DNA of 50,664 nucleotides from Verrucomicrobiota bacterium (GTDB taxonomy: Bacteria; Verrucomicrobiota; Verrucomicrobiia; Limisphaerales; UBA8199), in contig PSRM01000247.1 in assembly GCA_003176045.1 (NCBI GenBank), positions 1 through 50,664 on the forward strand, written 5' to 3'. A program made the translations under genes and the position numbers. Shown piece after piece: positions 16,431 through 29,345 of this stretch. The first letter of the stretch is position 1, and each line of letters starts with the position of its first letter. The notes under the pieces are model-generated. The model did not search any database. It saw nothing but the letters and a program-made list of their open reading frames with translations, and was not told the DNA's origin.

Positions 16431-17036
16431 ATGCCCAGAAGCACGGAAGTAAAGCAGCGAAGTGTCTTTCTCAACGTCCCTTTTGACAAATCCTACGAAC
16501 GGTTGTTCGTTGCTCTTATTGGTGGCTTGATTTCGCTGGGCCAAGCGCCCCACTGCGTCCTGGAGTTGCCAGAGATTGGACAAGGAAGGCTCGATCGTAT
16601 CCTGCGATTAATCCAGGCCTGCCAGATATCAATCCACGACCTCAGTCGTGTGGGACACCCGGCTCGATTCAACATGCCTTTTGAGCTGGGCATAGCGGTG
16701 GCGTTAGCCCGTTATGGCGGCCGGCATCAGTTTGTGGTGCTCGAGGCGGAACGTCATCGTCTGAGTCGGACCTTAAGTGACTTGAGTGGAATTGACCCGG
16801 GCATCCACGGGGCGAGTGCGATCGGAATTATTTCCTGTCTGATTTCGCATTTGGGCTTGCCGACTGGCAACCCTTCCATCGCGCAAGTGAAAGCGCTAGA
16901 CCGGCGCCTGTGGCGAGCAGCAAACATTTTAAAGCGGGATTATCGCCGCGATGACCTTTACTCCAGAGCTATCTTCCAAGGACTCGTCCAGGCTGGGCTG
17001 GATCTCGCTAGAGGCATGGACCTCGTCCTGGATTAG
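16431..17036 (+). CDS. TIR/nucleoside 2-deoxyribosyltransferase-like protein
   Basis: 201 residues. SVFLNVPFDKSYERLFVALI (11-30) gives the first strand and loop of a flavodoxin-like fold. RLDRILRLIQACQISIHDLS and RFNMPFELGIAVAL (80-92) follow. E85 sits where TIR-like and deoxyribosyltransferase-like enzymes place the catalytic glutamate (N..FELG). Proteins of this kind may hydrolyse NAD or nucleosides and some act in defence or abortive infection; the role here is inference. The C-terminal part (about 130-201) is helical and family-specific. It is preceded at 15 bp by a short HTH-like gene. Confidence 0.7.
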   Translation: MPRSTEVKQRSVFLNVPFDKSYERLFVALIGGLISLGQAPHCVLELPEIGQGRLDRILRLIQACQISIHDLSRVGHPARFNMPFELGIAVALARYGGRHQFVVLEAERHRLSRTLSDLSGIDPGIHGASAIGIISCLISHLGLPTGNPSIAQVKALDRRLWRAANILKRDYRRDDLYSRAIFQGLVQAGLDLARGMDLVLD

Positions 17037-17062
17037 AAGAATAAAGCTTTTGGACCGAGCCA

Positions 17063-17425
17063 TCAGCAATATGAGGAGCCGCCGAGGATAAGCAATGGCG
17101 AGGTCATTATCACCGCAGTCCCCGAACCGCCAGCGTTGGTGCTCCTGTACCCCGGCCTGCCGGTGGTGCTGGCGTTGCCGCGCAGACGAATGCCCCTCCA
17201 CCGCTCTGCCCGCTTATGCCGGCCCCGTAGAAGGGTCAGACTCCGGCGGTGGCTAAAAAAGTCCAGATTTCTGACCAGGAGGGCTAAAACTCTTTTCCAA
17301 GTCGAGTAAGTCTTGCCTCGATTGCTTCGCGATTCAGTCCCCCAACGTTTTATAAACGCCGCAAGCGTCATGTCCGATTTCTTCTGATTACAGCCAAGGC
17401 AAATGAACACAAGATTGTAGGCCAC
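17063..17425 (-). pseudogene. possible HNH-like remnant
   Basis: From ATG at 17425 the minus strand reads MAYNLVFICLGCNQKKSDMT and then LAAFIKRWG. This resembles the end of an HNH nuclease domain (aYNL...C..CN.kK....L..F). The upstream histidine part is absent and is replaced by a short-repeat region, and the rest of the frame is arginine-rich and repeat-like. I regard it as a broken fragment. Confidence 0.3.
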
Positions 17426-17439
17426 TCGGCTCTCGTTCC

Positions 17440-17586
17440 TTTGCGCCTTCGCGCCTTTGCGTCTTTGCGTTAAGCTTTTTGCTTAGCCGCGCCTGGCCCC
17501 CCGCTTATTGCGGTGTGATGTCCTGCCCCAACCCTTCTGAGCGTTTTCTCGATTAAGTTTGCGATTAAGTTTGCGACAAAGTTCCC
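17440..17586. repeat. nifJ 3' spacer with short repeats, including a 12-bp array x3
   Basis: tttgcgccttcgcgcctttgcgtctttgcgtta (about 17440-17474) belongs to the dispersed tttgcg family. Units tcgattaagttt, gcgattaagttt and gcgacaaagttc (17549-17584) are the reverse-oriented 12-bp family and abut the stop codon of the pyruvate oxidoreductase gene. Confidence 0.75.
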
Positions 17587-21333
<3,747 letters not shown>

Positions 21334-21340
21334 CTTCGTG

Positions 21341-21382
21341 GTCAGTAGTCAGTAGTCAGTGGTCAGTAGTCAGTAGTTGGTA
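21341..21382. repeat. heptamer array gtcagta x6, upstream of nifJ
   Basis: Units gtcagta, gtcagta, gtcagtg, gtcagta, gtcagta and gttggta, beginning 8 bp upstream of the nifJ start codon, where its leader would be. Confidence 0.9.
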
Positions 21383-21433
21383 GTTCGCAGGCAGTAGTCG
21401 CGGTTGGGGGTGTCGCGGCGGTGGCCATATTTT

Positions 21434-21468
21434 TTTCACGTTTCACGTTTCACGTTTCACGTTTCACA
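21434..21468. repeat. heptamer array tttcacg x5
   Basis: Four perfect copies and one with a final mismatch span the end of the acyl-CoA ligase gene (stop codon at 21464-21466). A different heptamer from the array 60 bp away. Confidence 0.9.
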
Positions 21469-24298
21469 ACCGGCAAACCGCCTCCCATTCGCCGGCTTCG
21501 ACATAATGATGCAGTTGGAATCCCGCCTTTTTGCACAGATGCTGCATGGCGCGATTTTCAGGGAGAATGCAGCCGACGAGGCGCTCGAGTTTTTCAGTGC
21601 GGCCAATCTGCACGAGCAGTTTCAATAACTCAGTCCCGATGCCGTGGTGCTGCCAGGAATCGCTCACCAGCAAGGCGAACTCGCCGTCGTTGGTACCGCG
21701 CACTTTGGTCAGGCGGCCCACTCCAAGAATCTCGTGCTGACCGCTGCGCGGGTTTACATAATCGGCCACGAGCGCTATCTCGCGGTCATAATCGTTGAAA
21801 CAAATTCGGGTGAGCCGTTCGTGAGCGATGCGCTCGGGCAGCTTAAGGGCGCTGAAGAAACGATAATAGACGCTCTGCTCGGAAAGGTTCAGATGGAAGT
21901 GTACCATGAGCGGCTCGTCTTCGGGCCGGATCGGGCGCAGCGTAATGGGCCTGCCATCCCGCGTTTTCCAGGACTTTACGTATTGGGTTGGGTAAGGACG
22001 AATGGCCGGCCGGGATAGGGCCTCCTCATTCACGTCGGCGCAGTGCAGAACGATCCGCGCGTCCAACGCAAGCAAACGGTCCGGCGACGCAAGCAAGGGA
22101 TTAATATCAGCTTCGGCGATCCACGGCTGTTCGATGACTAGCTGGCTGAACCGCACCAGCAACTGCTCCAGAGCCGCGAGATCGATAGATTGCCGTCCGC
22201 GAACGCCCCTAAGCGCCTGGTAAATCTGGGTCCGCTCCATCATTCGGCGAGCGAGTGTCGCGTTCAGCGGCGGCAGGCCGAGGGCGCGGTCTTTAAAAAC
22301 TTCCACCAATTGTCCGCCGGTGCCGAATAGGAGAACAGGGCCGAACTGCGGATCCTGGCTGCTACCCAGGATGAGTTCGTAGCCTTCCAAGGAAACCATG
22401 GGCTGGACGGTCACGCCGAGGAAGGCGGGTGTTGCGTGTTGCGTGTTGCGTGTTGCGTGTTGGGTGCTGCTGGATGTTGGATGATGGATGGTGGATGATG
22501 GAGCGGAGTTGGCTAAGCCCTGCTCGATCTGACACCAGGCGCGGCGGACGGCGGTGGCGTCTCGGAGGTTAAGCTGGACTCCGCCGACGTCGGTCTTGTG
22601 CGTGATGATTTCCGAATGGAGCTTAAGCACTACCGGATAGCCAATCTGATCTGCGATGGCGACGGCTTCCTCGACCGTTTTTGCGATGCGGGTCTCGACC
22701 GTTGGTATGTCATAGGCGGCCAGGACCTGTTTGGATTCAAATTCGGTGAGGAGGCTGCGGCCGGACTTTCGGACCCGGCTGATCAAATCGCTGGCCCGCT
22801 GCCGTCGCGCCGCTGCCCCGCGCGATTCTGCGACCACTGCCGGCGTCTCGTAAAGCGCACGCAGATTGTCGCTGTAGCGCCACATGTAATAGAAAGCGCG
22901 GGCGGCCCGGTCGGGGTATTTGAAGGTTGGTATGCCCGCCCGATTCAGGATTTCCTCACCGACTTCGACCTCTTTGGCGCCCATCCAACTGGCGAGAATG
23001 GGTTTGTGGTCGAGCTCTGCCATCGGCTTCAACTCCGCGGCTGTGCCGGTCGGATCCGTCATCGCCTGCGGTGTCAGGATGACCAGCAAACCGTCGTTGG
23101 CGGGATCCTTAGCGGCCAGTTCAACGGCTCGGGCGTAGCGCCCTGGCCCGGCGTCGCCCAGAATGTCAATTGGGTTGTTGTGGCTCCAGGCTGCCGGCAA
23201 TAGGTCGTTCAATGACTTGAAGGTATCGCCGGAGATGTCGGCAAGTTGCGCGCCGCTGGTGATGAGCATGTCTGTGGCGAGCACGCCGGGCCCGCCCGCA
23301 TTGGTGACGATTGCCAGGCGCGGCCCTTTCGGCCGCGGCTGCTTGGCCAGGACCTCAGCCATATCGAAAAGCTCCGCGATAGTTTCCACGCGCAAGACGC
23401 CTGCTCGGCGGAACGCAGCTTGCAGCACCTCATTGCTGCCCGTAAGCGAGCCGGTGTGCGAGGCCGCGGCTTTCGCGGCTGCCTCGGTCTGCCCCGCTTT
23501 GATTACGATGATCGGTTTAGTCAGCGCTACTTCGCGAGCAGCGGACAAAAAGGCGCGCGCGTCGCCGATTGTTTCCATGTAAATAACGATGCTGCGCGTT
23601 TGTGGATCATCTCCGAGATAGTAAATCAAATCGCCCCAGCCAACATCGAGCATGGACCCAAGCGAAACGAAGGCGCTGAAGCCCACATTTTCGCGAAAGC
23701 TCCAATCAAGGATCGCCGTGCACAGCGCGCCGCTTTGGCTGATGAATCCGACGCTCCCAGGCCGCGCCATTCCTGAGGCGAACGTTGCGTTGAGGGCGGA
23801 ATGCGGGCACATCAGGCCAAGGCAGTTTGGCCCGAGCACGCGCATCCGGCTGCGACGAGCTTCCTCCAGGACCTGGCGCTCCAATTCCGCGCCGGCCGGC
23901 CCTGTTTCCTTGAAGCCGGCAGAGATAATGATGGCCGAGGGGACTCTGGCTTGCGCACATTCTTTGATGAGCGCCGGGACCGTAGGCGCGGGTGTGACGA
24001 TTACGGCGAGGTCCACCGGTTCCGGAACCGCGCCGATATTGGGGTAGGCTTTGACTCCCAGGACGGTGTCGCGTTTGGGGTTGATCGGGTAAACGGAACC
24101 GGTGAAACTGGCTTTCTCCAGGTTCTGGAGCACCGTGCGCCCAACGCTTCCTTCGCTTTCGGTCGCGCCGACTAGCGCCACCGTTGCAGGCTCAAACATC
24201 GAGTCCAGCGGATGGCTGGGCTTACGCCAAATCACGCTGGCCCGCTGGCTCACGCCAGGCTTCAGGGCGGGTACTGGTTCGGTACGCGTCTCGTCCAT
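21464..24298 (-). CDS. ADP-forming acyl-CoA ligase fused to a GNAT acetyltransferase
   Basis: 944 residues. The CoA-binding domain ([20 protein letters not shown], residues about 38-57) and ligase domains carry the phospho-histidine motif SHTGSLTGS (about 279). The ATP-grasp part ([29 protein letters not shown]) follows. The last 160 residues are a GNAT domain ([35 protein letters not shown]). The architecture matches the Pat/YfiQ-like protein lysine acetyltransferase family and ADP-forming acetyl-CoA synthetases. It could make acetate and ATP from acetyl-CoA, or acetylate proteins such as acetyl-CoA synthetase. The intact histidine favours retained ligase chemistry. A heptamer-coded stretch ([16 protein letters not shown]) lies in the ATP-grasp region. 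Its neighbour nifJ produces acetyl-CoA. Confidence 0.92.
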   Translation of the reverse strand: MDETRTEPVPALKPGVSQRASVIWRKPSHPLDSMFEPATVALVGATESEGSVGRTVLQNLEKASFTGSVYPINPKRDTVLGVKAYPNIGAVPEPVDLAVIVTPAPTVPALIKECAQARVPSAIIISAGFKETGPAGAELERQVLEEARRSRMRVLGPNCLGLMCPHSALNATFASGMARPGSVGFISQSGALCTAILDWSFRENVGFSAFVSLGSMLDVGWGDLIYYLGDDPQTRSIVIYMETIGDARAFLSAAREVALTKPIIVIKAGQTEAAAKAAASHTGSLTGSNEVLQAAFRRAGVLRVETIAELFDMAEVLAKQPRPKGPRLAIVTNAGGPGVLATDMLITSGAQLADISGDTFKSLNDLLPAAWSHNNPIDILGDAGPGRYARAVELAAKDPANDGLLVILTPQAMTDPTGTAAELKPMAELDHKPILASWMGAKEVEVGEEILNRAGIPTFKYPDRAARAFYYMWRYSDNLRALYETPAVVAESRGAAARRQRASDLISRVRKSGRSLLTEFESKQVLAAYDIPTVETRIAKTVEEAVAIADQIGYPVVLKLHSEIITHKTDVGGVQLNLRDATAVRRAWCQIEQGLANSAPSSTIHHPTSSSTQHATRNTQHATPAFLGVTVQPMVSLEGYELILGSSQDPQFGPVLLFGTGGQLVEVFKDRALGLPPLNATLARRMMERTQIYQALRGVRGRQSIDLAALEQLLVRFSQLVIEQPWIAEADINPLLASPDRLLALDARIVLHCADVNEEALSRPAIRPYPTQYVKSWKTRDGRPITLRPIRPEDEPLMVHFHLNLSEQSVYYRFFSALKLPERIAHERLTRICFNDYDREIALVADYVNPRSGQHEILGVGRLTKVRGTNDGEFALLVSDSWQHHGIGTELLKLLVQIGRTEKLERLVGCILPENRAMQHLCKKAGFQLHHYVEAGEWEAVCRL
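22429..22463. repeat. heptamer array gtgttgc x5, inside the acyl-CoA ligase gene
   Basis: Four perfect copies and one gtgttgg. They read as [11 protein letters not shown] on the minus strand, the same peptide style as in the ABC-F gene, where the same heptamer was read in the same frame. Confidence 0.92.
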
Positions 24299-24402
24299 CG
24301 CACCGAACCTAAACCGGGCGCCAAAAAAGGGCTTTGCCGCTTTTGCTAAAAGCTAACCATTTTTTGCTGTGGGTCGAGGCAGATAAAGGCTACCGCTTTT
24401 GC

Positions 24403-24494
24403 CACTTCGTCTTTCACTTTGTCCGAACCTGTGTCGAAATCGCAAGGGGCGACGAAGCACACGCCACCCGGAAGACAAAGTGAAAGACGAAGTG
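24403..24494. repeat. perfect 21-bp inverted repeat downstream of the rhomboid gene
   Basis: cacttcgtctttcactttgtc (24403-24423) is the exact reverse complement of the sequence at 24474-24494. Both arms are flanked by ggctaccgctt. It lies at the 3' end of the rhomboid gene and upstream of the acyl-CoA ligase gene. It looks like a small dispersed element rather than a terminator because the loop is 50 bp. Confidence 0.88.
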
Positions 24495-24497
24495 TGG

Positions 24498-25397
24498 CTA
24501 CCGCTTGGCCATCTTCTCCCTTGCCGCTTCCAGGATACGCCGCTCGCGCTCGGTGAGGCTTTGGATTCCATGGGCGGAGATTTTATCGAGGATAGGATCC
24601 ACTTCTTTGCTCAGGAATTCATCTGGCGGCAAGTCTTCCTGCTCATTTCCACGGGCACGGCCCCAGGCGGAGCTTTTGGGGGAAGGAACTCGCACAAGCC
24701 GCCGCGGGGATGGCGCCCTGCGCTGAAACTGCGGCCAGCGCCAATCCGCCGCGAAACGGATGAAGAGGATACCTGCGATCATGCCTCCGAGATGGGCGGC
24801 ATGGGCTACACCAGGCCCGGTCTGGGTCAAACTGTTGCTTGCGGGAAACAGAATTCCGGCCAGAGCGACGATACCGCTGAACAATAACAGGAATTTGGCC
24901 CGCATGTTCACGGGGATGATGAAGAAGAGCAACAACATCAAAGGACGCTCCGGATAGAGCATGGCAAAGGCCGCCACCAGCCCGAAAGCGCCGGCTGAAG
25001 CGCCAACCACCGGCGCTGCAAATACGCCGCCCAGCGCCAATCCCGCCAGCGCCTGCAAAAGCCCTCCAATGACTCCGCTCGAAAAATAAAGCGCCAAAAA
25101 GCGTCCTCTGCCCAATGTCGCTTCCAACTCGCGCCCGAACATATAGATAGCCCAGCAGTTGAGCAGCAGGTGCAACCAGCCACCGTGCATGAACTGGAAG
25201 GTTATTAGTTGCCAAACGAAGCCCTGCCGCAACCCATCCAGACTGAGCGCAAGGTAGTAATTTGTCGGAAAGGTGGAAAAGCGTTCCAGAACGAGCTGCA
25301 ATACATACGCCACGACCAGTACACCCAGAAGGACTACTGTGACTGAGACCTGCGCCCGGAACCGCGGCTGGCGCATGTAGTGGCGATCTTCCAACAT
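24498..25397 (-). CDS. rhomboid-family intramembrane serine protease
   Basis: 299 residues with about six membrane segments. The catalytic serine S134 is in VGASAGAFGL and the histidine H202 in HAAHLGGMIAG; an HGGWLHLLLN loop at 71-80 is also typical. It cleaves transmembrane proteins within the inner membrane; the substrate is unknown. The C-terminal 80 residues (arginine/proline-rich, then SLTERERRILEAAREKMAKR) are cytosolic. The frame is intact with a good ATG at 25397; MRQPRFRAQ at residue 8 is an alternative start. Confidence 0.93.
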   Translation of the reverse strand: MLEDRHYMRQPRFRAQVSVTVVLLGVLVVAYVLQLVLERFSTFPTNYYLALSLDGLRQGFVWQLITFQFMHGGWLHLLLNCWAIYMFGRELEATLGRGRFLALYFSSGVIGGLLQALAGLALGGVFAAPVVGASAGAFGLVAAFAMLYPERPLMLLLFFIIPVNMRAKFLLLFSGIVALAGILFPASNSLTQTGPGVAHAAHLGGMIAGILFIRFAADWRWPQFQRRAPSPRRLVRVPSPKSSAWGRARGNEQEDLPPDEFLSKEVDPILDKISAHGIQSLTERERRILEAAREKMAKR

Positions 25398-25482
25398 ACC
25401 AACTGAAAGTAGTCGCGACTGAGCGACTTTTCAACGGGGGTTTTCGGAAAGGGGCGAGGGGCCAGCGGTGCGGACTGGCTTT

Positions 25483-25563
25483 AGTTCCGGAGGGACGACA
25501 GACAATAGCCCAGCGTTTCAATTTCAACGCTGGGTAGGCGCGCTGGAACGCCATAAGTCCCGT
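25483..25563. repeat. dispersed repeat family B (gggacgacagacaatagcccagcg), copy 1
   Basis: agggacgacagacaatagcc is followed by a cccagcgttt...aaacgctggg-type hairpin and ends in taagtcccgtag. Other copies are at 33681-33880 and 39884-39975. Confidence 0.85.
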
Positions 25564-25685
25564 AGAAGGTGTGAAATAATTGTAGCAGCCGAGCTAACGA
25601 GGCTCTATCCTTTTTGTCACCTGCTCGTGTGGAAGGGGCGCATCTTGATACTACCACTCTTGTTGGCAGAGGACGCCAGGGGGTC

Positions 25686-25793
25686 GGAGCGCGGCATTTA
25701 TGCCGCTTCACGCCCCGAACGCACTGATGCGCCCGGGTTATCAGACCCGTTTATCGCGCTACGGACGGTGAAGCGGCATAAATGCCGCGCTCC
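25686..25793. repeat. perfect 26-bp inverted repeat with a 56-bp loop
   Basis: The left arm at 25686-25711 begins ggagcgcggcatttatgccgc and is the exact reverse complement of 25768-25793. Each arm also contains its own small palindrome (gcggcatttatgccgc). Confidence 0.9.
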
Positions 25794-25877
25794 TGCACGG
25801 TGGCAGTATCAAGATGCACCCGTGTGGAAGGATTTCAGAGCGCCGTTACCTCGGCTGCTACGCGGCAGCACTCCCCC

Positions 25878-26894
25878 ATGAAAACCTTGGCTGGCATTGA
25901 CGGCGGCGGAACCCGCACGCGTCTGGCCCTGGCGAATGAAGATGGCACGCTCTTAGGCTACGCCGAGGGAGGCTGCTGCTCCTTTGTTGATCTAGGCCTG
26001 GACACAGCGCGAGCGGAATTGGCGCGGCTTTGGGCCGCTGCCTGGCGCGTTGCCGGCGCCGAGCCGCGTCCCGCCGACGCTCTCTTCATGGGGTTGGGCA
26101 GCGTGCTTTCGGAGGCTGATGCGCTGACCAATTGCGACCTGGCGATTCAATTGGATTTTGGCCAGCACGGAAATGTGCGCGCCGATAACGACGCCTGGAA
26201 CGCTCATGCCGGCGGACTCACAGGCCAGCCTGGCATCCTGCTGATTTCAGGAACCGGTTCCGCGTGCCTTGGTCGGAACGAGTCGGGTGCCACCTGGCGG
26301 GCAGGTGGCTGGGGCTACCTCCTCAACGATGTCGGCAGCGCTTACGCACTGGGCCACGCCGCTTTAATTGCCGCGACCCGCCACGCCGATGCTCGCGGCG
26401 AACCCACGAGCTTGGCCGAAGTGGTTCGCTCAGCATTGAACCTGGGAGACATGAAAGAAATCTTCAGGAAGCTTCATCACGAAGGCGTGCCGCGCTCAGC
26501 CATCGCCGCGCTTGCCCCGCAGGTGGCCGCCCAGGCCGAGGCGGGAGACACCGTGGCACAGGAGATTTTGCAAGAAAACGCGCAGGGTTTGGTGGAAATG
26601 GTGGTCACCGTCGCGCGCAAACTTGATCTGGACGAGCCGAAGCTGGCCTTAACCGGCGGCCTGGTGACCAACGCTCTAATGTTTCGTCAAATGTTTCTCG
26701 ATAAGCTGACAGCTCGGTTGCCAGGTTTCACTTTGGCAGAGTCGGGGCTACCGCCGGTCCTGGGCGCAGTGTTGCTGGCCTGTGAGCAAGTGTCTGGCTC
26801 CAAAGCCTCCCTCGCTTTTCAGCAGAATCTGCGCGCAAGTTCCGCACCCGTTATCGGCCACCTGCAAGGCGGCTGTGCCCTTCCATCAGATTAA
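25878..26894 (+). CDS. BadF/BadG-type ATPase, probably N-acetylglucosamine kinase
   Basis: 338 residues from ATG at 25878. The phosphate motif DGGGTRTRLAL (8-18) and ILLISGTGSACLGRN, WGYLLNDVGSAYALG and LALTGGLVTNALMF are those of the ASKHA sugar-kinase branch (GspK/NagK). It would phosphorylate an amino sugar such as GlcNAc using ATP. The frame is open further left, but that part is repeat DNA, so the later ATG is preferred. It faces the antitoxin-like gene tail to tail. With the nearby isomerase-like and transporter genes it fits a sugar-use neighbourhood. Confidence 0.88.
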   Translation: MKTLAGIDGGGTRTRLALANEDGTLLGYAEGGCCSFVDLGLDTARAELARLWAAAWRVAGAEPRPADALFMGLGSVLSEADALTNCDLAIQLDFGQHGNVRADNDAWNAHAGGLTGQPGILLISGTGSACLGRNESGATWRAGGWGYLLNDVGSAYALGHAALIAATRHADARGEPTSLAEVVRSALNLGDMKEIFRKLHHEGVPRSAIAALAPQVAAQAEAGDTVAQEILQENAQGLVEMVVTVARKLDLDEPKLALTGGLVTNALMFRQMFLDKLTARLPGFTLAESGLPPVLGAVLLACEQVSGSKASLAFQQNLRASSAPVIGHLQGGCALPSD

Positions 26895-26897
26895 CAA

Positions 26898-27155
26898 TCA
26901 TTTCCGGGATCGCCGTCGGACGCCGCTGAGCAGCCTATGAATATCGCCCTTTCGATGCGGTGTATGGCGTCTGTTTGCCCCCTCGAGAACGAGAGCAGCA
27001 AGTTCCGGTGAATCCTCCTCCAGATTCAGGCTTTGCGGCTGGCAGAACGCGCGCCTCAGGGCATCCCTGACTACCTCGCTGGCATTGTTATACAGCCCAC
27101 TTTTTACCTTTCCTTCAATTACACTTTCCAACTCTGCAGTCAGCGAGACGTTCAT
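26898..27155 (-). CDS. ParD/CopG-like ribbon-helix-helix antitoxin, no toxin partner seen
   Basis: 85 residues from ATG at 27155. MNVSLTAELESVIEGKVKSG and YNNASEVVRDALRRAF have the beta-strand, helix and helix of a ParD-type antitoxin, followed by a longer acidic and basic tail (LNLEEDSPELAALVLEGANR). Such proteins repress their own promoter and neutralise a ParE toxin. The frame ends 3 bp from the convergent kinase stop, so no parE can follow downstream. None is seen upstream. A perfect 14-bp-arm palindrome lies 17 bp upstream of the start and is a natural operator candidate. The frame is open further upstream but codes only low-complexity sequence. Confidence 0.78.
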   Translation of the reverse strand: MNVSLTAELESVIEGKVKSGLYNNASEVVRDALRRAFCQPQSLNLEEDSPELAALVLEGANRRHTPHRKGDIHRLLSGVRRRSRK

Positions 27156-27172
27156 GTGGACAAAATGAAACC

Positions 27173-27201
27173 GATAACAAACATTGTCAATGTTTGTTAT
27201 C
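27173..27201. promoter_or_regulatory. perfect palindrome, candidate operator of the antitoxin-like gene
   Basis: gataacaaacattg-t-caatgtttgttatc: two exact 14-bp arms around one base, ending 17 bp upstream of the antitoxin ATG. The AT-rich symmetric sequence at the expected promoter site suits a ribbon-helix-helix repressor. No other copy was seen in the window. Confidence 0.65.
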
Positions 27202-27328
27202 AATGGCGAGCACGCGTTTCCGGTGATCCGAACGCGACCATTCGTTCCGGCTACGCACAGTTCCCAACTCCCTCTCCTAACCAGCATCGCCAGCCCATCA
27301 TCCATTAGTCCATCAATCCACCAATCCA

Positions 27329-27352
27329 GCCCTCCATCCAGCATCCAGCATC
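27329..27352. repeat. heptamer array agcatcc/ccatcca type
   Basis: ccatccagcatccagcatccag, followed by looser ccatcttc repeats to about 27400. They fill the spacer between the antitoxin operator and the end of the ManA-like gene. Confidence 0.7.
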
Positions 27353-27402
27353 CAGAATCTTCCCGTCTCCATCTTCTATCTCCCATCTTCCATCTTCCGG
27401 TT

Positions 27403-29280
27403 TCAACCCCGTTTAAGCCGGATCATCACCACGGTGCATTGCGAACCGTCGGGGCTGATAAACTCGTAATCCCCAAACCCCGCCGGAATCAGGCAGGCCT
27501 GGAGAAAATCCAGCGAAGTCTGCAAAGCAGGATTGGTCTTGGAGCGGATGATTACCGACTTGCCCACCGTCACGGTTGGGATCTGCAGGAAGCGGCCCTC
27601 GGTGCTGTGCGCCATCGGCTTGCTGAACACGAACCTTTCGATCTCGAAGGGCATCTCGGCGATTGTGGTGAAGCGGTCCATGCGCGTGTCCCCGTCGCCA
27701 CGCACCACCACAGGCCGGGCGCGCAGGTGCTCCTGCACATACTTTTCGCGACGCCACTTGTTGTTCCTGAACGAATGTTCCAGGTGCATCCGCATCGGCG
27801 GCGCGGTCATGCTCTTGGCTTTGTCATCCCACGTGTGCCGCGCGAAATCGTAGGTGAAAAACGAGTATTCGGTTCCAGCCACGCTCGGTCCGGTATCCAT
27901 CTCCAGGATCATCTGGTTGCCGCCGTGGCCGTGTTCGGTGCCGGGCGGAATCAGAAACAGGTCGCCCACGTTGGTGGCCCAGCGCCGGATGAATTTCTGC
28001 CAGTCGAAAACTTTGCGGTTGTTCGAATCGCGGCACAGGTGCTCGTATTCTTCCAGATCGGCTTCCTCTTTGAATCCCATCATCGTGCCCGCGTCAGCGT
28101 AAGCCTCGGTGATATAATAAGTTTCGTAACGGCCCAGGGGCTCATTGAAATTGCGTCTCACGTAATCGGTGTCCGGATGATTATGGATCGGCATGCTGCC
28201 GCGCTCATAAGGCACCGGCTCGGCGAAGTAGCCGTCATCGAGCCAAACCTGCAACGGCAGCAAGTCGGGCCAGGTCCGATGAACGTATTCGCCCACCACC
28301 TGCACGGGACGCTGCATGATATTCTGGCACGGCGTATTCAACACCGCCGGTCCGCCAACATCTACCAGGATGCTCAACTCGATGCCGGCCAGTTCGTTCC
28401 AGGCCATGTTTTCCAGCCCGGGTATCTCATCGTAAATTTCCTTGAACCGATAAGATCCCCACGGACCGGGTTGGGTAATTTTGACCTGCTTGATCGGGCC
28501 TTTGACCAGCTCGTCTATGATGGTGTTATAGTCCGCCGCCGAAACCATTTTCAAGTTCCCAGTCTCAACGGCTTCCACGTAATAATCCATCTGGGCGAAG
28601 GCCTGCTTCTTCTGGCGCAGCAACAGATAGAAATCGCAGTAGTAATATTTTTTCCAAAGATAATTTGCCGAAGGCTCGTCGCTGCCGAAAGTGACCAACT
28701 TGCCATCCCACATCTGCCAAAGCAGCGGCTGCATCGTAAAATCTGCGTAGAACCGTAGATCGTAAGCCCCCGCCAACTCCGTAACCGCTGCGCCCGGGCC
28801 AATCACGAGCAGCACGTCGCTTGTAGGGGACGACGTGAGGAGTCCCGTCCCGCTCTGCGCCGCCCGCCTCTCCAGCCGTGATCTCAAGGCACCTACCTTC
28901 CCTGCATCAAGGATATCCTCCAACACTCCTTGCCCGTTCACCCGCCCGAACGACGGATCATCCGTCACGAACGGACGCCGATAGTCCTCGATTGCCTCCG
29001 GCGGCTGGTATAAGTCCGCCGTAGAAATGATCTCAATTGCCAGGCCTTGAGTTTTGGCCGCCCCGCGCAACCCAGTCTTCAACGCCGCCCAGTCCACTCC
29101 ATACCAACCGTCAATGGCCACGGTAGCCGCTCGCCCCGGCCGTTGTTTTTCGTGCGCAAGCGCCAAAATGCGCCCGGGTACCGCCTGCGTTCCGCAGACC
29201 ATTCCCTCCCGAATTTTCCCCGGCACGGCCACCTGGTTCGTGGCATTTTTCCGATATTCGTAAAGCGGCATAAGTCGCAT
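27403..29280 (-). CDS. large mannose-6-phosphate isomerase-like cupin protein
   Basis: 625 residues from ATG at 29280 (MRLMPLYEYRKN); a second ATG three codons on is equally good. The N-terminal 250 residues contain a kinase-like or uncharacterised alpha/beta part (VAIDGWYGVDWAALKTGLRG and on). The C-terminal part resembles class I phosphomannose isomerase: QVWLDDGYFAEP, GDLFLIPPGTEHGHGGNQMI (metal-binding histidines) and EMDTG. It probably isomerises mannose-6-phosphate to fructose-6-phosphate or a related sugar phosphate. The frame is open to 29448, but that region is repeat-like. No membrane segment. Confidence 0.72.
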   Translation of the reverse strand: MRLMPLYEYRKNATNQVAVPGKIREGMVCGTQAVPGRILALAHEKQRPGRAATVAIDGWYGVDWAALKTGLRGAAKTQGLAIEIISTADLYQPPEAIEDYRRPFVTDDPSFGRVNGQGVLEDILDAGKVGALRSRLERRAAQSGTGLLTSSPTSDVLLVIGPGAAVTELAGAYDLRFYADFTMQPLLWQMWDGKLVTFGSDEPSANYLWKKYYYCDFYLLLRQKKQAFAQMDYYVEAVETGNLKMVSAADYNTIIDELVKGPIKQVKITQPGPWGSYRFKEIYDEIPGLENMAWNELAGIELSILVDVGGPAVLNTPCQNIMQRPVQVVGEYVHRTWPDLLPLQVWLDDGYFAEPVPYERGSMPIHNHPDTDYVRRNFNEPLGRYETYYITEAYADAGTMMGFKEEADLEEYEHLCRDSNNRKVFDWQKFIRRWATNVGDLFLIPPGTEHGHGGNQMILEMDTGPSVAGTEYSFFTYDFARHTWDDKAKSMTAPPMRMHLEHSFRNNKWRREKYVQEHLRARPVVVRGDGDTRMDRFTTIAEMPFEIERFVFSKPMAHSTEGRFLQIPTVTVGKSVIIRSKTNPALQTSLDFLQACLIPAGFGDYEFISPDGSQCTVVMIRLKRG

Positions 29281-29345
29281 CAATATCCGCGCCTGCGCAC
29301 GATGGGGGAAGAAAAAACTCCAGCAAATTACTTGGGACGAGCTTA

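Larger units (their letters stand above)
25398..25877. other. 480-bp spacer made almost wholly of dispersed repeats
   Basis: From left to right: a copy of the cccagcg hairpin repeat (about 25483-25563), a cagccgagctaacgaggctc repeat (25582-25605), the perfect inverted repeat 25686-25793, and the reverse partner ttacctcggctgctacg (about 25848-25864). The nested order suggests one element inserted into another. No gene is seen before the kinase start. Confidence 0.7.

Noticed and set aside
15882..16583. 233-codon minus-strand frame
   Set aside because: Lies opposite three better-supported plus-strand genes; the composition looks like a shadow.
25782..25877. Upstream extension of the BadF-type kinase
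   Set aside because: The extra codons are inside dispersed repeats; DGGGT sits correctly behind the ATG at 25878.
27184..28758. 524-codon plus-strand frame opposite the ManA-like gene
   Set aside because: Begins in low-complexity repeats and is antisense to a gene with clear cupin motifs.
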